This document shows, one piece after another, positions 25,006 to 34,506 of a stretch of 54,083 bases of DNA. Each line of letters starts with the position of its first letter. Position 1 is the first letter of the stretch. The stretch spans positions 1 to 54,083 of the forward strand of contig NZ_JAILGZ010000150.1 in the NCBI RefSeq assembly GCF_024696245.1, written 5' to 3'. Source of the DNA: Treponema sp. (GTDB lineage: Bacteria; Spirochaetota; Spirochaetia; Treponematales; Treponemataceae). The translations under genes were made by a program, and so were the position numbers. The notes below the pieces were generated by a model, which did not search any database, was not told where the DNA came from, and saw nothing but the letters and a program-made list of their open reading frames with translations.

Positions 25006-27480
25006 CTAATAGTTAATATTAGTGAATGAGAACTTAAAGTGGAAATTACTATACCATTTATTTGAATTAGGGTCACCGTCCTGGTCACACCATACAACTT
25101 CACCGTTTTCTACCTTAAATGTGTTTGCAAAAAGAAGCCTGATAGGAAGCTGTGGAATAGTAAAGCGGATGCTTGGTCCAAAACTGTAATACCAGTCATC
25201 TTCACAAAGATTATTAAAGAAATCATCTACAGAATCTTTAATTGCAATTGCATCAAAGAAGCCGTCTATTGCAAGAACTCCAGGTACTAAAGGCATACGA
25301 AGTTCAAGGTAGTTGCTCCATACTGTACAGCCTCTTCCGGCATCAGTGTTGTAGATTTCCCAGCCGCGGCCGTTAAACATACCGTCAATATAAAGCTGAT
25401 TAGACCTCTTAATTGAAGAATCAAAGAAAGGAAACTGCATTGAAAGTCCTGTGTAGCCCATAAGTACAAGCTTAAAGTTCCAGGTTTCGCTGACTGGAAG
25501 ATTAAGAAGGGTAAAATAACGTTCAAGCTTGGTATCAGTACGAAGATAGAATTCCTTTTCTCCCCAGTCAGGTGCAAAAGGAAGGAAGCCCTGTGGCAAA
25601 AGTCCGTACCAGGCAAGACGCTGACTTCCAAACCATCCTGTAGAAGGATCATAAGAAGAGTCACGGGCATCAAATGAGAAAGAAGACCATACTGAGTTTT
25701 TAGGTTCCCAGTTATCACAGTACTGACTTATAGATGAATCGTATGGTACAAAAGCTTCATCATCATAAATATTGTCTATGATACTTCCTGTAACACCACC
25801 CTTAAGGGCAAAGGTTCCGTAGTCCTTAACCCAGCGGTATCCCAGTGATGTACCAAGGCTGAATTCATGCTGCTCATATTCCATATAGTAATTATCATCA
25901 TTAATAGTGCCGGAATAATAATCAAAGAAGTTTCTGAGGGCATAGTTTGTAGAATGAGAATAACCGATATTAAATCCTACACTTATAGGCTTGCCAAAAA
26001 GCCAGCTCTGTCCGTATCCCAGGTTAACCGACTGCTCTGTTGTAGAAAGGGTTGTTCCCAGAGAAAGGGTACGGCCTTCTCCAAAGACGTTGGAATTCTG
26101 TATTTTTGCATAAAGGGCTACAGGGAAAGCATCAGGGTCACTCATACCGCTGAAGGTAAAACCAAAGTCAAGCTGGGTTGTACCCTGCTCTTCTACGTTA
26201 AAGATAATGTCTACAAGATCACTTTCTGAGCCCTGCTGAACATCCGGCTGAACGGAAGAAAAATACTGCAGGTTATTAAGACTCCTGAAAGCAGTCATGA
26301 TTTTTGCATTTGAAAAAATATCACCTGGTTCAAGAGGAATTTCACGGCGGATAACATAATCCTTTGTTTTTGTATTTCCGTTGATAATTACATGTTCAAC
26401 ATGGCTTCTTGGATTTTCATAAATGCGGAATATATAAGAAATTACTTTATTATCTGTATCCTTATTTACTTCCGGAACAAACTGATTGGAAGTATAGCCG
26501 TTTTCGTAATAAAGATTCTGAACAGCCCATCTTGTCCTTAAAAAGCGGGATTCCTTGTAAATATCTCCGGTTTTAAGGTAAACCAGTTCATTAAGGGTAT
26601 CAGTAGAAAAAACCTTGTTTCCTGTAAAGGTTATTCCACCAAATGTATACTGGGAACCTTCCTGAATTTCAAAAGTAAGGTAGATTTCTTCACGCTGCTT
26701 TTTCTTGTTAAGGACATGATCCTGTTTTACATTAAGAACCCTGGCATCAACGTAACCCCTGTCCTTGTAATATTCAACAATTGCCTTTGTATCTGCTGTA
26801 AGAGCTGATTCCTGAAAAGCTCCTTCACTAAAAAGACCGGCTTCCTTTAAGGAAATCTTACTCTTAAGGGTCTTTGCAGTAACTACAACATTTCCGTTGA
26901 ACTTAATTTCCTTTACAACTGTTTTATTTCCTTCACTAATCTGGAAGAATACATTTACACCTTCGGCAGTTTCTTCTTTAGAAACCTTTACAACAGCCTC
27001 GTTATAACCTGAATCAATGTAGTGATTTCTTACAGACCTTTCATCGATGTAAAGTTTTGATTCATTAAATACATCTTTTTCCTTAAGGGAAATAACCTCT
27101 TTAAGTTCACTGTTGTGAAGGTCAGAATTACCCTTAAAGTAAATCTTGTTTACTACAGGAAGTTCAATTACGGAAATTACAAGGTTTACAGACTTACCCT
27201 TGTCTTTTCCCGGCTGAGCCTGAATGGAAACATCCTGAAAATATTCCAGGGCAAACATCTTGCCGTAAAGTTCAACAATGAGTTCATCATTACAGTTTTT
27301 ATCGATATAGGAACTTGTAATACCTTCAAGGTCCTTCTCTTTTATATTTTTAAGGTTTTTAAACGTTATGGATTTTACTGGTTTATCGTAATACCACTCT
27401 TCCTCCTGGGAAAAAGCTGGTAATGTAAAAAAACTTGCCAAAACAACTAATGCTGCAATGAAACTGTGCCTGAAGCGCAT
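25006..27480 (-). CDS. bamA: Outer-membrane protein assembly factor BamA
   Basis: An 824-residue Omp85 protein. The signal peptide spans about 1–25. Five POTRA domains can be read from their repeated openings: VKSITFKNLKNIKEKDL (~35), VNKIYFKGNSDLHNSEL (~110), VVKEIKFNGNVVVTAKTL (~188), 'FGGITFTGNKVFSTDTL' (~278) and 'VEHVIINGNTKTKDYV' (~363). The barrel runs from about 450 to an aromatic C-terminus (FKFSFTNINY) suited to barrel insertion. In this family it folds beta-barrel proteins into the outer membrane. It is flanked by tamB upstream and skp downstream in one operon. GAGG lies upstream of ATG 27480. Confidence 0.97.
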   Translation of the reverse strand: MRFRHSFIAALVVLASFFTLPAFSQEEEWYYDKPVKSITFKNLKNIKEKDLEGITSSYIDKNCNDELIVELYGKMFALEYFQDVSIQAQPGKDKGKSVNLVISVIELPVVNKIYFKGNSDLHNSELKEVISLKEKDVFNESKLYIDERSVRNHYIDSGYNEAVVKVSKEETAEGVNVFFQISEGNKTVVKEIKFNGNVVVTAKTLKSKISLKEAGLFSEGAFQESALTADTKAIVEYYKDRGYVDARVLNVKQDHVLNKKKQREEIYLTFEIQEGSQYTFGGITFTGNKVFSTDTLNELVYLKTGDIYKESRFLRTRWAVQNLYYENGYTSNQFVPEVNKDTDNKVISYIFRIYENPRSHVEHVIINGNTKTKDYVIRREIPLEPGDIFSNAKIMTAFRSLNNLQYFSSVQPDVQQGSESDLVDIIFNVEEQGTTQLDFGFTFSGMSDPDAFPVALYAKIQNSNVFGEGRTLSLGTTLSTTEQSVNLGYGQSWLFGKPISVGFNIGYSHSTNYALRNFFDYYSGTINDDNYYMEYEQHEFSLGTSLGYRWVKDYGTFALKGGVTGSIIDNIYDDEAFVPYDSSISQYCDNWEPKNSVWSSFSFDARDSSYDPSTGWFGSQRLAWYGLLPQGFLPFAPDWGEKEFYLRTDTKLERYFTLLNLPVSETWNFKLVLMGYTGLSMQFPFFDSSIKRSNQLYIDGMFNGRGWEIYNTDAGRGCTVWSNYLELRMPLVPGVLAIDGFFDAIAIKDSVDDFFNNLCEDDWYYSFGPSIRFTIPQLPIRLLFANTFKVENGEVVWCDQDGDPNSNKWYSNFHFKFSFTNINY

Positions 27481-27495
27481 AAACTTCCTCTTAAA

Positions 27496-30400
27496 TTAAA
27501 AATTAAACCGCCATGAAAGCGTAATAGATGTTGACTGAACCCAGGTCTGCTGCAAACTTTCCATATCAGGAGCAAAACTCCAGCGGATATTTGCAAACGG
27601 TGACTCAAGTTCAAGACCCATCTCAGGATGAAAAACAAGCCCTCCAGAGAATTCATCGCCGGTCGTATTTTTATTTTCGTCATACGTCCAGTTCATCATG
27701 GCATCAACATAAATATTGCTTCCAAAGTATTTACCAATATAAACAGTCGTATTATCAAATAAGTTACTTATCAGAGCCCCTTTTTCGGTTTCACTGTTCA
27801 TGTTGAATCCCTGTTTAATGGAATTCTGAACAAGGGTTGTACGAACAGAGAATATATCAAAATTGCACAAATCACGCAACGCACCTTCAAGCTGCCTCAT
27901 AAATGTAACCTGAACACTATAATCCAGACCACTTACAAGCATTTCTGAGGCAGATGAACTGTCTCCGGAAATAATCTGACCTAAAATTTCCATAAGTTCA
28001 GCTTCTGACTTGGCAGGAGAAGAAGAAAGGACCGGGTCAAATTCAGAAACATGCTGCTTTATGGCAGACATGGTTATAAGAACCGGGTCTCCTGTAGCAT
28101 CACGCTCGTTTATCTGTCCCCTTAAAGTAACCAGAGGGTCAAAATTAGACTGATTTTCATTAAGGCTTATACTTCCCTCTTTAAGATAGAAGTTTCTGTT
28201 AAGGTAAGATACCTCTCCTCCCCTTAAGACAACATCTCCCTTAAGGCTCCATAAACCTGCATCCGTATCCATAGTAAGGTAAAGATCCGTATTAGGAGCT
28301 ATAAGGGTTCTGATAAACGGCTTTACTTCTACCTCTACCTTCTGGGCAATACGGACTTTTGCATCAATATAAAAACTAAGGGTATTAAACCATTCTTCAA
28401 ATTCTATATCTGCCTGTGTCGGCTGGGAAAAATCTATTAAAGGCATACCTGTATTGGTAATAACATTAGCCTTGGTATCATGGACTGTAAAATCTCCGTC
28501 TATGGTAATATCATCACCTTCCCAGACCATGGAACCGTTTCCACTGGCCTGCCCCGTAACCCTTAGGGTAGGAATCTTAACGTCAAAAGGAATATCCTTA
28601 TTTTTTTCTGTCCTTACATTTACTTCAAAACATTCTATCTTCCAGCGGTCAAGACTGAGTTTTACACTTCCGTTTAAAAGTCCCTTCTTTACTTTAAAGA
28701 GGGATTCAGGGAGTTCAATTTCGTCCTGGGTAATCTGAATAAGAAGAGGAGCAGCTGTAAAATGTTCAGGAACATAATCAGGAAAGTTAAAGTCTATATT
28801 TTCTACAAGAGCTTCACCATCAAGATTAGGATCTGTCAGGAGTCCGGAAAGATTCAGCTGACCGGAAACAATTCCATCATGTACATAGAATCCGTTGGAA
28901 TTAAAAAGGAATGAAACTTTTTTAACGTCAACATAAATATTGCTGACGTTAAGGTCTACTATCATATCCTTAAAGCTGCCGGAAGCATCAAAATGAATAG
29001 GCTTATCATCCAGGATAGAAAAGTTAAGGGTTCCGTCATCCAGATATTCGCCATAGGCTCCCAGGTATTCGTTGGTCATTACGTCTATACGGCCAGGAGA
29101 CCTGATTATAGAAAAATGAAGGGGCGGTGCATCCTTACCTAAAGTTCCACCAGGCTGTTCACAGTCAATTTCAAGGGCAAAGGATTCAGGAAGAAAGCCA
29201 CCATCGTTTTCAAAAGGAGAAAGATTTTCTGCCTTCATGGTAAGGGGAACATTTAAAGTCTGATCACCAAAGACAGCATCCAGTACACACTGCGCATTAC
29301 CGTCAAAGTCCTTAAGATTAAAGAAACCGGAAAAGTTTTTCATAGAAAAATCCGTCCAGCTGGCAGAAAAATCCGGAACACTAATATTTTCTTCCATATA
29401 TGCTGCACTTCCTTTAAGGAAAAGTGGTGCCCCGGCAACCTGCATGGAGAAATTAGAAAGATTTACCGTTACATAAGGATTTTCTACAGTACCACTAAAG
29501 GTAACAGTGGCAGAAAACTTTTCATCATCAGGCTGGGTAGAAAAAATATGTCTTAAAGAAAAATCAGTAATATCAGCCTGGGCGTTAAAAAAGCAGTTTG
29601 TCATAAGATTATCCATGGTAAGCTTTTCCTGAAGGGGATTTGTAAAGGAACCGTTTACAACAATGGATTCACTTGTTAAAGGATTGTTCAGGATAATCTG
29701 AGTGTTAAAGGAATCAAATACATCTCCGTTAATATTCCAGAGACCATAGGCACTTCCTTCAAATGTAGAAAAGGAATCTGAATAATTAAGGCTGTTTAAT
29801 ACAAGGCCGGAATAGTCTGCCTTTCCCATAAAGGAAACTTTAGGATGCATGGAAAGATTACCGGTAAACTCTTCTGCTTCAAACTTTGAGATTTCTACGT
29901 AAAAGTCATCAGACTCAGGAACGGAAAAAGCTATTTCTGTTGTAAAATCAAAAATAAAGCCTGCTGCACTTACAGGAAGGGAAGTCATTTCTACAGCCCC
30001 GGAAATACCACGGTCAAAGTTAACAACAAGGTTAAAGCCATAGTTGCCGCTTATGTTAAGCCACTCTCCCAGGGAATAAATACCGTTAAGCTGATATGGA
30101 ATATTGTTTACAGTTACATCTGACTGAAAGATAGCCTGCTCATCTTCCGGTGAATATTCAGCATTAAGAACAGCCATAAAGGAATTGGAACCATAGTTAA
30201 GACCTGCCTGACTAACATGAAGGGAGCGTTCCGTACCGTCAAAAGAAAGGATAACGAACTGACGGTCTTCCTTTGTGTTTGCAAAGAGGGCGTTAGGACA
30301 GTTATAGGTAATGGTTTTAAAGTCTGTAGAAACATACATTTCAGTAGACATAATGTAAGGCTCAAGACTGTCTGCCATGGAAGAAATTGAATCAGATCCC

Positions 30401-31965
30401 TTTTCATCCAGAAACCAGCCTGCAGCAGAGACGATTCCATCAAGAAAGAAATTATTTACGGATATTACAGCCTGAAAATCCCCTCCGTCTTCCAGGGACA
30501 GGGCTCCGTCTATCCTTAAGGAAGAAGGCTTACTGGAAAGGAGATTAAAATCATCATGACTGAAATCATTCATATTGAATGTAAATTCCAGGGAATTCTT
30601 TTTATTATAAAGGTCCAGCTCCAGCCATGAAAATTTACGCTGGCCAAAATTAAATTCCGGAATATAAAAGACTGTGGAATTTTTTGCCGGATCCACAAAA
30701 AGATCAAAGGAAATGCTGTTACCGTTAGGAAGGTTAAGGTAATGAACCTGACCTGATCCCTTAGGCTGCATTCTTGCAAGATCAAAAGTTCCGGCAAATT
30801 CTGCGCTGGCAAATTCACCATCAGCAGTAAAATAATTAAGCCTTACGCTTTTTGAGTCACCCTTTATGTCAAAGTCCAGGCTCTGCCCTTTAGCAAAAAT
30901 ATTTCTTGAAAAGATAAAGGAAGTTTTACTCTTCCAGTCAAGTTCACCACTTAAAAGACCTGCATGAAGGCTTGTTGCCGTAGTAAGCCTTGAACCGTTC
31001 CACTGAAGCAGCTCCTCCTCCGTAGAAGGAATCTTTACCATTTTAAAAGGATTAAGTTCCGTACTACGGAATTCTGCATCAAGATTACCGCTGTCTGCAT
31101 CCACTGAAGCAAAAAGGTTATATGGAAGATTATACTGAACTGTACGGACATTTATTTTTCCGGATGCATAGGTTGCAAGAACAGACAGATCCCTGAGGGA
31201 ATAAGAAGCAGAAGGAAGATTATCCAGAGAAACAAGAAGGGAGCTGCCGTCAATCTGATTCTGCAATTCTCCCTTCATATCTACAGTAAAGCCTGCCCTT
31301 TTATATCCCATCATCTTAAGTTTGCTGCTGGCATTACCGGAAAGAGTACCTGTAAGGGAAGAGCCGGCCTTATTCTTTTTAATCTGGGCTTCATTAATTT
31401 TTGCATAGTAATCATCCCCGTCTATGGAACAGTGAAAGTTTACGTTACGCACATCTACATCAAAAGGAAGCCTGAAGAGGATATCCTTTATACTTTTTCT
31501 AAGACTGTGGGAAATAAAGGCATCATCCTGATCTTCTTCCTGCATGTCTGCTATAAGAGTCTGAATCTTGTTCTGCACGTTACTGCATTTCTGGCTGTCA
31601 TAATCAAAGTCTACATCCAGAATGGACAACTCTGTAAAGGCATGTTCCAGATCCTTACGTAAAAATTCCCTGATACTGTAATTAATATTTATCTTATTAA
31701 TTGTAAGGATTTTTTCTCCTGTACTTACATCGCACACAGATATTCCCCGAATGCGGATTCCTGTAAGAATGGAAGGAGACATGGATTCGTATTTTAAAAG
31801 GAGACCGGTTTTTTGAGACAGATAGTCATTAAAGTTTTTTTCGTACTTATTGAATGTGGAATTAATTGCCCTGTAAAAAGGCCGGAGCATAAAAAATACA
31901 GCCGTAAGTATGAGAATGAATAGAAGTGTTCCGGTAATAGTCCGTAAAATTACCTTTTTTTTCAT
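27496..31965 (-). CDS. tamB: TamB-like translocation and assembly module protein (DUF490)
   Basis: A 1489-residue protein anchored by one N-terminal membrane helix (about 8–30). A very long beta-rich region spans the periplasm; TamB and AsmA-type proteins form an extended groove that moves lipids or helps insert outer-membrane proteins. The C-terminal TamB domain (about 1150–1489) is recognisable: 'VRGGEVSYLNRNFYL'-like strands, 'GSISLNENQSNFDPLVTLRG', 'MSAIKQHVSEFDPVLSSSPAKSEAELMEILGQ' compressed into the familiar 'P-x-LS-x-P-x-LS-x-xE' pattern, and an aromatic end (LSWRFNF). It is first in the block tamB-bamA-skp-mutS, with bamA starting 16 bases after its stop. There is no clear ribosome-binding site at ATG 31965. 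Confidence 0.9.
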   Translation of the reverse strand: MKKKVILRTITGTLLFILILTAVFFMLRPFYRAINSTFNKYEKNFNDYLSQKTGLLLKYESMSPSILTGIRIRGISVCDVSTGEKILTINKININYSIREFLRKDLEHAFTELSILDVDFDYDSQKCSNVQNKIQTLIADMQEEDQDDAFISHSLRKSIKDILFRLPFDVDVRNVNFHCSIDGDDYYAKINEAQIKKNKAGSSLTGTLSGNASSKLKMMGYKRAGFTVDMKGELQNQIDGSSLLVSLDNLPSASYSLRDLSVLATYASGKINVRTVQYNLPYNLFASVDADSGNLDAEFRSTELNPFKMVKIPSTEEELLQWNGSRLTTATSLHAGLLSGELDWKSKTSFIFSRNIFAKGQSLDFDIKGDSKSVRLNYFTADGEFASAEFAGTFDLARMQPKGSGQVHYLNLPNGNSISFDLFVDPAKNSTVFYIPEFNFGQRKFSWLELDLYNKKNSLEFTFNMNDFSHDDFNLLSSKPSSLRIDGALSLEDGGDFQAVISVNNFFLDGIVSAAGWFLDEKGSDSISSMADSLEPYIMSTEMYVSTDFKTITYNCPNALFANTKEDRQFVILSFDGTERSLHVSQAGLNYGSNSFMAVLNAEYSPEDEQAIFQSDVTVNNIPYQLNGIYSLGEWLNISGNYGFNLVVNFDRGISGAVEMTSLPVSAAGFIFDFTTEIAFSVPESDDFYVEISKFEAEEFTGNLSMHPKVSFMGKADYSGLVLNSLNYSDSFSTFEGSAYGLWNINGDVFDSFNTQIILNNPLTSESIVVNGSFTNPLQEKLTMDNLMTNCFFNAQADITDFSLRHIFSTQPDDEKFSATVTFSGTVENPYVTVNLSNFSMQVAGAPLFLKGSAAYMEENISVPDFSASWTDFSMKNFSGFFNLKDFDGNAQCVLDAVFGDQTLNVPLTMKAENLSPFENDGGFLPESFALEIDCEQPGGTLGKDAPPLHFSIIRSPGRIDVMTNEYLGAYGEYLDDGTLNFSILDDKPIHFDASGSFKDMIVDLNVSNIYVDVKKVSFLFNSNGFYVHDGIVSGQLNLSGLLTDPNLDGEALVENIDFNFPDYVPEHFTAAPLLIQITQDEIELPESLFKVKKGLLNGSVKLSLDRWKIECFEVNVRTEKNKDIPFDVKIPTLRVTGQASGNGSMVWEGDDITIDGDFTVHDTKANVITNTGMPLIDFSQPTQADIEFEEWFNTLSFYIDAKVRIAQKVEVEVKPFIRTLIAPNTDLYLTMDTDAGLWSLKGDVVLRGGEVSYLNRNFYLKEGSISLNENQSNFDPLVTLRGQINERDATGDPVLITMSAIKQHVSEFDPVLSSSPAKSEAELMEILGQIISGDSSSASEMLVSGLDYSVQVTFMRQLEGALRDLCNFDIFSVRTTLVQNSIKQGFNMNSETEKGALISNLFDNTTVYIGKYFGSNIYVDAMMNWTYDENKNTTGDEFSGGLVFHPEMGLELESPFANIRWSFAPDMESLQQTWVQSTSITLSWRFNF

Positions 31966-31978
31966 TTAAAGTACGCCG

Positions 31979-32006
31979 TTGCAATTTTATCATCTATCGC
32001 TAAAAT
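31979..32006 (+). promoter_or_regulatory. Predicted promoter of tmk
   Basis: TTGCAA (31979–31984) and TAAAAT (32001–32006) are separated by 16 bases and lie 33 bases before the tmk ATG. The leader holds a GGGGGA ribosome-binding site. A weaker minus-strand TAAAAT for tamB (31989–31984) overlaps the same -35, so the divergent promoters interleave. Confidence 0.45.
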
Positions 32007-32038
32007 AATGAAGAAGTTTATACAGGGGGAACAATAAG

Positions 32039-32680
32039 ATGCTGCTGAAGAATTTTATCGTATTTGAAGGAATAGACGGAGCCGGAACCACAACCCAGCT
32101 TAATCTCCTTAAAGAAATGCCGGAAAGCAGGGATTTTTTATACACTGCAGAACCGTCAAAAGCACCAACCGGCCTTTTTTTACGCCAGATGCTCAAAGGT
32201 GACTTTAAAATTACAAACGAAACTTCAGCCTACCTTTTTGCAGCCGACAGAAACCAGCATGTAAACGGAGACCTTATTACAGAAGGCTCAACCCTTATAA
32301 GCGGAATCAAAAATGCCTGTCTGTCAGGAAAAATCGTAATCAGCGACAGATATTTTTTCTCAAGCCTTGCATACCAGAGCATAGACTGCCCTAAGGAACT
32401 GCCTGTCAGACTTAACAGCGGATTTCCCCTGCCCCAGCTTCTCTTTTACTTTGACATAGAAGCAAAAGATGCCTTAAAAAGGGTTGATTCCAGGGGAGAA
32501 AGGGAAATATACGAAAAGGAAGATTTTCTTACTAAAACTGTAAATGAATACCGCCGTGTTATTGATGAATATGCCCTGTCCGGCAAAAAAGAAGGCATGA
32601 AAACCGTTATTATTGATGCCTGCCTTTCAAAAGAAGAAATTGCAGCCCTGATTCAAAAAGAAATAAAAGCCATCCTTTAA
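32039..32680 (+). CDS. tmk: Thymidylate kinase
   Basis: Phosphorylates dTMP to dTDP. The 213-residue protein has the P-loop FEGIDGAGTTTQ near residue 9–20; the second Thr replaces the Lys-Ser/Thr of the usual GKST, a change seen in some spirochaetal and other thymidylate kinases. It also has 'YTAEPSKAPTG' (the ExP motif), the 'ISDRYFFSSLAYQS' DRY motif and a short lid segment 'SRGEREIYEKEDFL'. It starts the plus-strand block, divergent from tamB. The next gene follows closely. Confidence 0.92.
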   Translation: MLLKNFIVFEGIDGAGTTTQLNLLKEMPESRDFLYTAEPSKAPTGLFLRQMLKGDFKITNETSAYLFAADRNQHVNGDLITEGSTLISGIKNACLSGKIVISDRYFFSSLAYQSIDCPKELPVRLNSGFPLPQLLFYFDIEAKDALKRVDSRGEREIYEKEDFLTKTVNEYRRVIDEYALSGKKEGMKTVIIDACLSKEEIAALIQKEIKAIL

Positions 32681-32723
32681 TTTGCAGCTAATAGAGAAAG
32701 ACTTAAATGCCGATACTAGAAGC

Positions 32724-33338
32724 ATGAAGAAGGTTCTTAAAATATTCATGCTTCTGGCCCTGCTTTTTTTTACTGCAGCAAGTTCTCCTGCATGGATATG
32801 CAAATATAAGGAAGATTATCTTAAACTCTACCATGTTCACTACGGACAAAATTCCGATGACTGCCTTGAAAACATCTACTGGCTGGAACAGGCAGTAAAG
32901 GCAGACTTTGCAAACCCTCTTTATGCCTGCACAAAAATCACCAATGAAGAAGAATGGGAAAAATACCGTTATCTCTTTATGCTCCATATAAACCTTAAGC
33001 TCATTGAACAGCACCTGCGTCTGGGCCGTATTTACGATAAAAGTGCAGCATATTTTTACGATGCTCCATATAAAGATGAATATCTGAGAAACCTTAAAAC
33101 AGCAAAAGAAGCCTACACCATCTGCTATACCTACTGGGAAGAAGCAAAAATCTGGGCAGAAAAGGCAAATACTGGAAAATTCAGGTTTCTTATACTTACC
33201 GGCATACAGAACTGGGAAGATGAAAGGGAAAGAGTTTCTACAGGCAGCCTTAACTATCAGAAAATTCTTGACCGGGAACTTACCAGACTTAACAAGGTAA
33301 TTGATGACCTCGTTGCAATGGAAGGCAAAAATTATTAA
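32724..33338 (+). CDS. Hypothetical exported protein
   Basis: I do not recognise a family. From ATG 32724 the 204-residue protein has a signal peptide (KKVLKIFMLLALLFFTAAS, likely cut near residue 23). A helical domain rich in Tyr, Trp and Cys follows (for example 'YLKLYHVHYGQNSDDCLEN' and 'CYTYWEEAKIWAEKA'), suggesting a small periplasmic all-helical, possibly TPR-like protein. An in-frame TTG at 32682 would add 14 residues before the signal peptide and has no ribosome-binding site. It sits between tmk and aroB, which share no pathway with it, so context does not help. Confidence 0.75.
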   Translation: MKKVLKIFMLLALLFFTAASSPAWICKYKEDYLKLYHVHYGQNSDDCLENIYWLEQAVKADFANPLYACTKITNEEEWEKYRYLFMLHINLKLIEQHLRLGRIYDKSAAYFYDAPYKDEYLRNLKTAKEAYTICYTYWEEAKIWAEKANTGKFRFLILTGIQNWEDERERVSTGSLNYQKILDRELTRLNKVIDDLVAMEGKNY

Positions 33339-33347
33339 ACTCAATAC

Positions 33348-34505
33348 ATGAGTGTAAAAGAAACAGATACTTTCGTTTTAAAATATCCGGAAACTTCAGG
33401 TTTTGATAAAAGTACAATCCATTTTTATTCTGGAGAAGCTGATTTAACCTCCATTTACTTTAATCAGGAAGAAAACAGCATTAAAAGGCTTTTTGTTACC
33501 GACACAAATATTGCCGGACTGAGCTGCATGAAATCTTTTCTTTGTCACTTTATGAAAGCAGAGGACATTTCTTCCATTAAAATTGACAGCACCTATTCAG
33601 CAGGCAATGACTGTCTCCTGATTCTTGGACCAGGGGAATCCTTTAAAACAATACAGAACGTCCTTAAAATAGTAAGTACAGCCCTTGATGCAGACTTTAA
33701 CAGAAACTCCCTTTTTATTTCTATTGGAGGGGGTGTTCTTTGTGACATGACAGGTTTTGCTGCCAGCATGTTTAAAAGAGGTATTGAAGTTGAATTTGTA
33801 CCTACCACCCTTCTTGCTGATGTTGATGCAGCAATCGGAGGCAAAACCGGCTGTGACTTTGATTCCTATAAAAATATGATTGGTGCCTTTTATCCTGCAA
33901 GAGCCCTTCATGTATTCAGCAGTTTTATAGAAAATCTCCCTCAAAAGGAATATATATCCGGTCTGGCAGAAGCCATTAAAACAGCCTTCCTCTTTTCTCC
34001 GGAAATGACAAAGCTCTTTAAAGAAAAAAAAGAAGAAGTACTTAAAAGGGATCCTGTTATTGTAAACCGCCTTATATCTGAATGTGCCAAGGCAAAAGCC
34101 TCTGTTGTATATGAAGATTTTAAGGAAAAAGGAAGAAGGGCTTTTCTTAACCTGGGCCATACTTTTGGTCATGCCCTGGAATCAGTAGCAGGTTTAGGTT
34201 CCGTTACTCACGGTGAAGGAGTTGCCTGGGGAAGTGCCAGAGCTGCAGACCTTGCCTTTAACCTTGGCCTTTGTACAAAAGAATATGCTGATGAATGCAA
34301 GTCTATCCTTGCTTCCTACGGTTATGATACAAAAAGCATTCCATCCTGCCTTTCTGCAGATAAAACTGAAGAACTTCTTAAAGCCATGCACAAGGACAAG
34401 AAAAATAATTCATCCTCTGTAAGGGTAATCATTCAAAAAGATTTTCAGGATACCCTTATAAAGGAAGTATCAGATTCTGACATTCTTAAGGTACTGAAGG
34501 CATAA
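33348..34505 (+). CDS. aroB: 3-dehydroquinate synthase
   Basis: Second step of the shikimate pathway, converting DAHP to 3-dehydroquinate with NAD and a divalent metal. The 385-residue protein has the NAD loop SIGGGVLCDMTGFAAS, then 'RGIEVEFVPTTLLADVDAAIGGKTG' with the catalytic Lys. The metal ligands are seen as 'EAIKTAFL' (Glu) and in 'NLGHTFGHALE' and 'THGEGVAWG' (His). Length and order are normal. Its start is 9 bases after the preceding stop and its stop lies 1 base before the next ATG. No other shikimate gene is in the window. Confidence 0.95.
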   Translation: MSVKETDTFVLKYPETSGFDKSTIHFYSGEADLTSIYFNQEENSIKRLFVTDTNIAGLSCMKSFLCHFMKAEDISSIKIDSTYSAGNDCLLILGPGESFKTIQNVLKIVSTALDADFNRNSLFISIGGGVLCDMTGFAASMFKRGIEVEFVPTTLLADVDAAIGGKTGCDFDSYKNMIGAFYPARALHVFSSFIENLPQKEYISGLAEAIKTAFLFSPEMTKLFKEKKEEVLKRDPVIVNRLISECAKAKASVVYEDFKEKGRRAFLNLGHTFGHALESVAGLGSVTHGEGVAWGSARAADLAFNLGLCTKEYADECKSILASYGYDTKSIPSCLSADKTEELLKAMHKDKKNNSSSVRVIIQKDFQDTLIKEVSDSDILKVLKA

Positions 34506-34506
34506 A

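Noticed and set aside
31984-32012. tamB promoter (TTCATT-17-TAAAAT on the minus strand)
   Set aside because: The -35 matches poorly; noted in the tmk promoter entry but not listed separately.
32703-33344. Long open frame antisense to the exported hypothetical protein after tmk
   Set aside because: The plus-strand frame has a signal peptide and fits the spacing of tmk and aroB; the antisense frame has neither and is Cys/Phe-rich as shadow frames often are.
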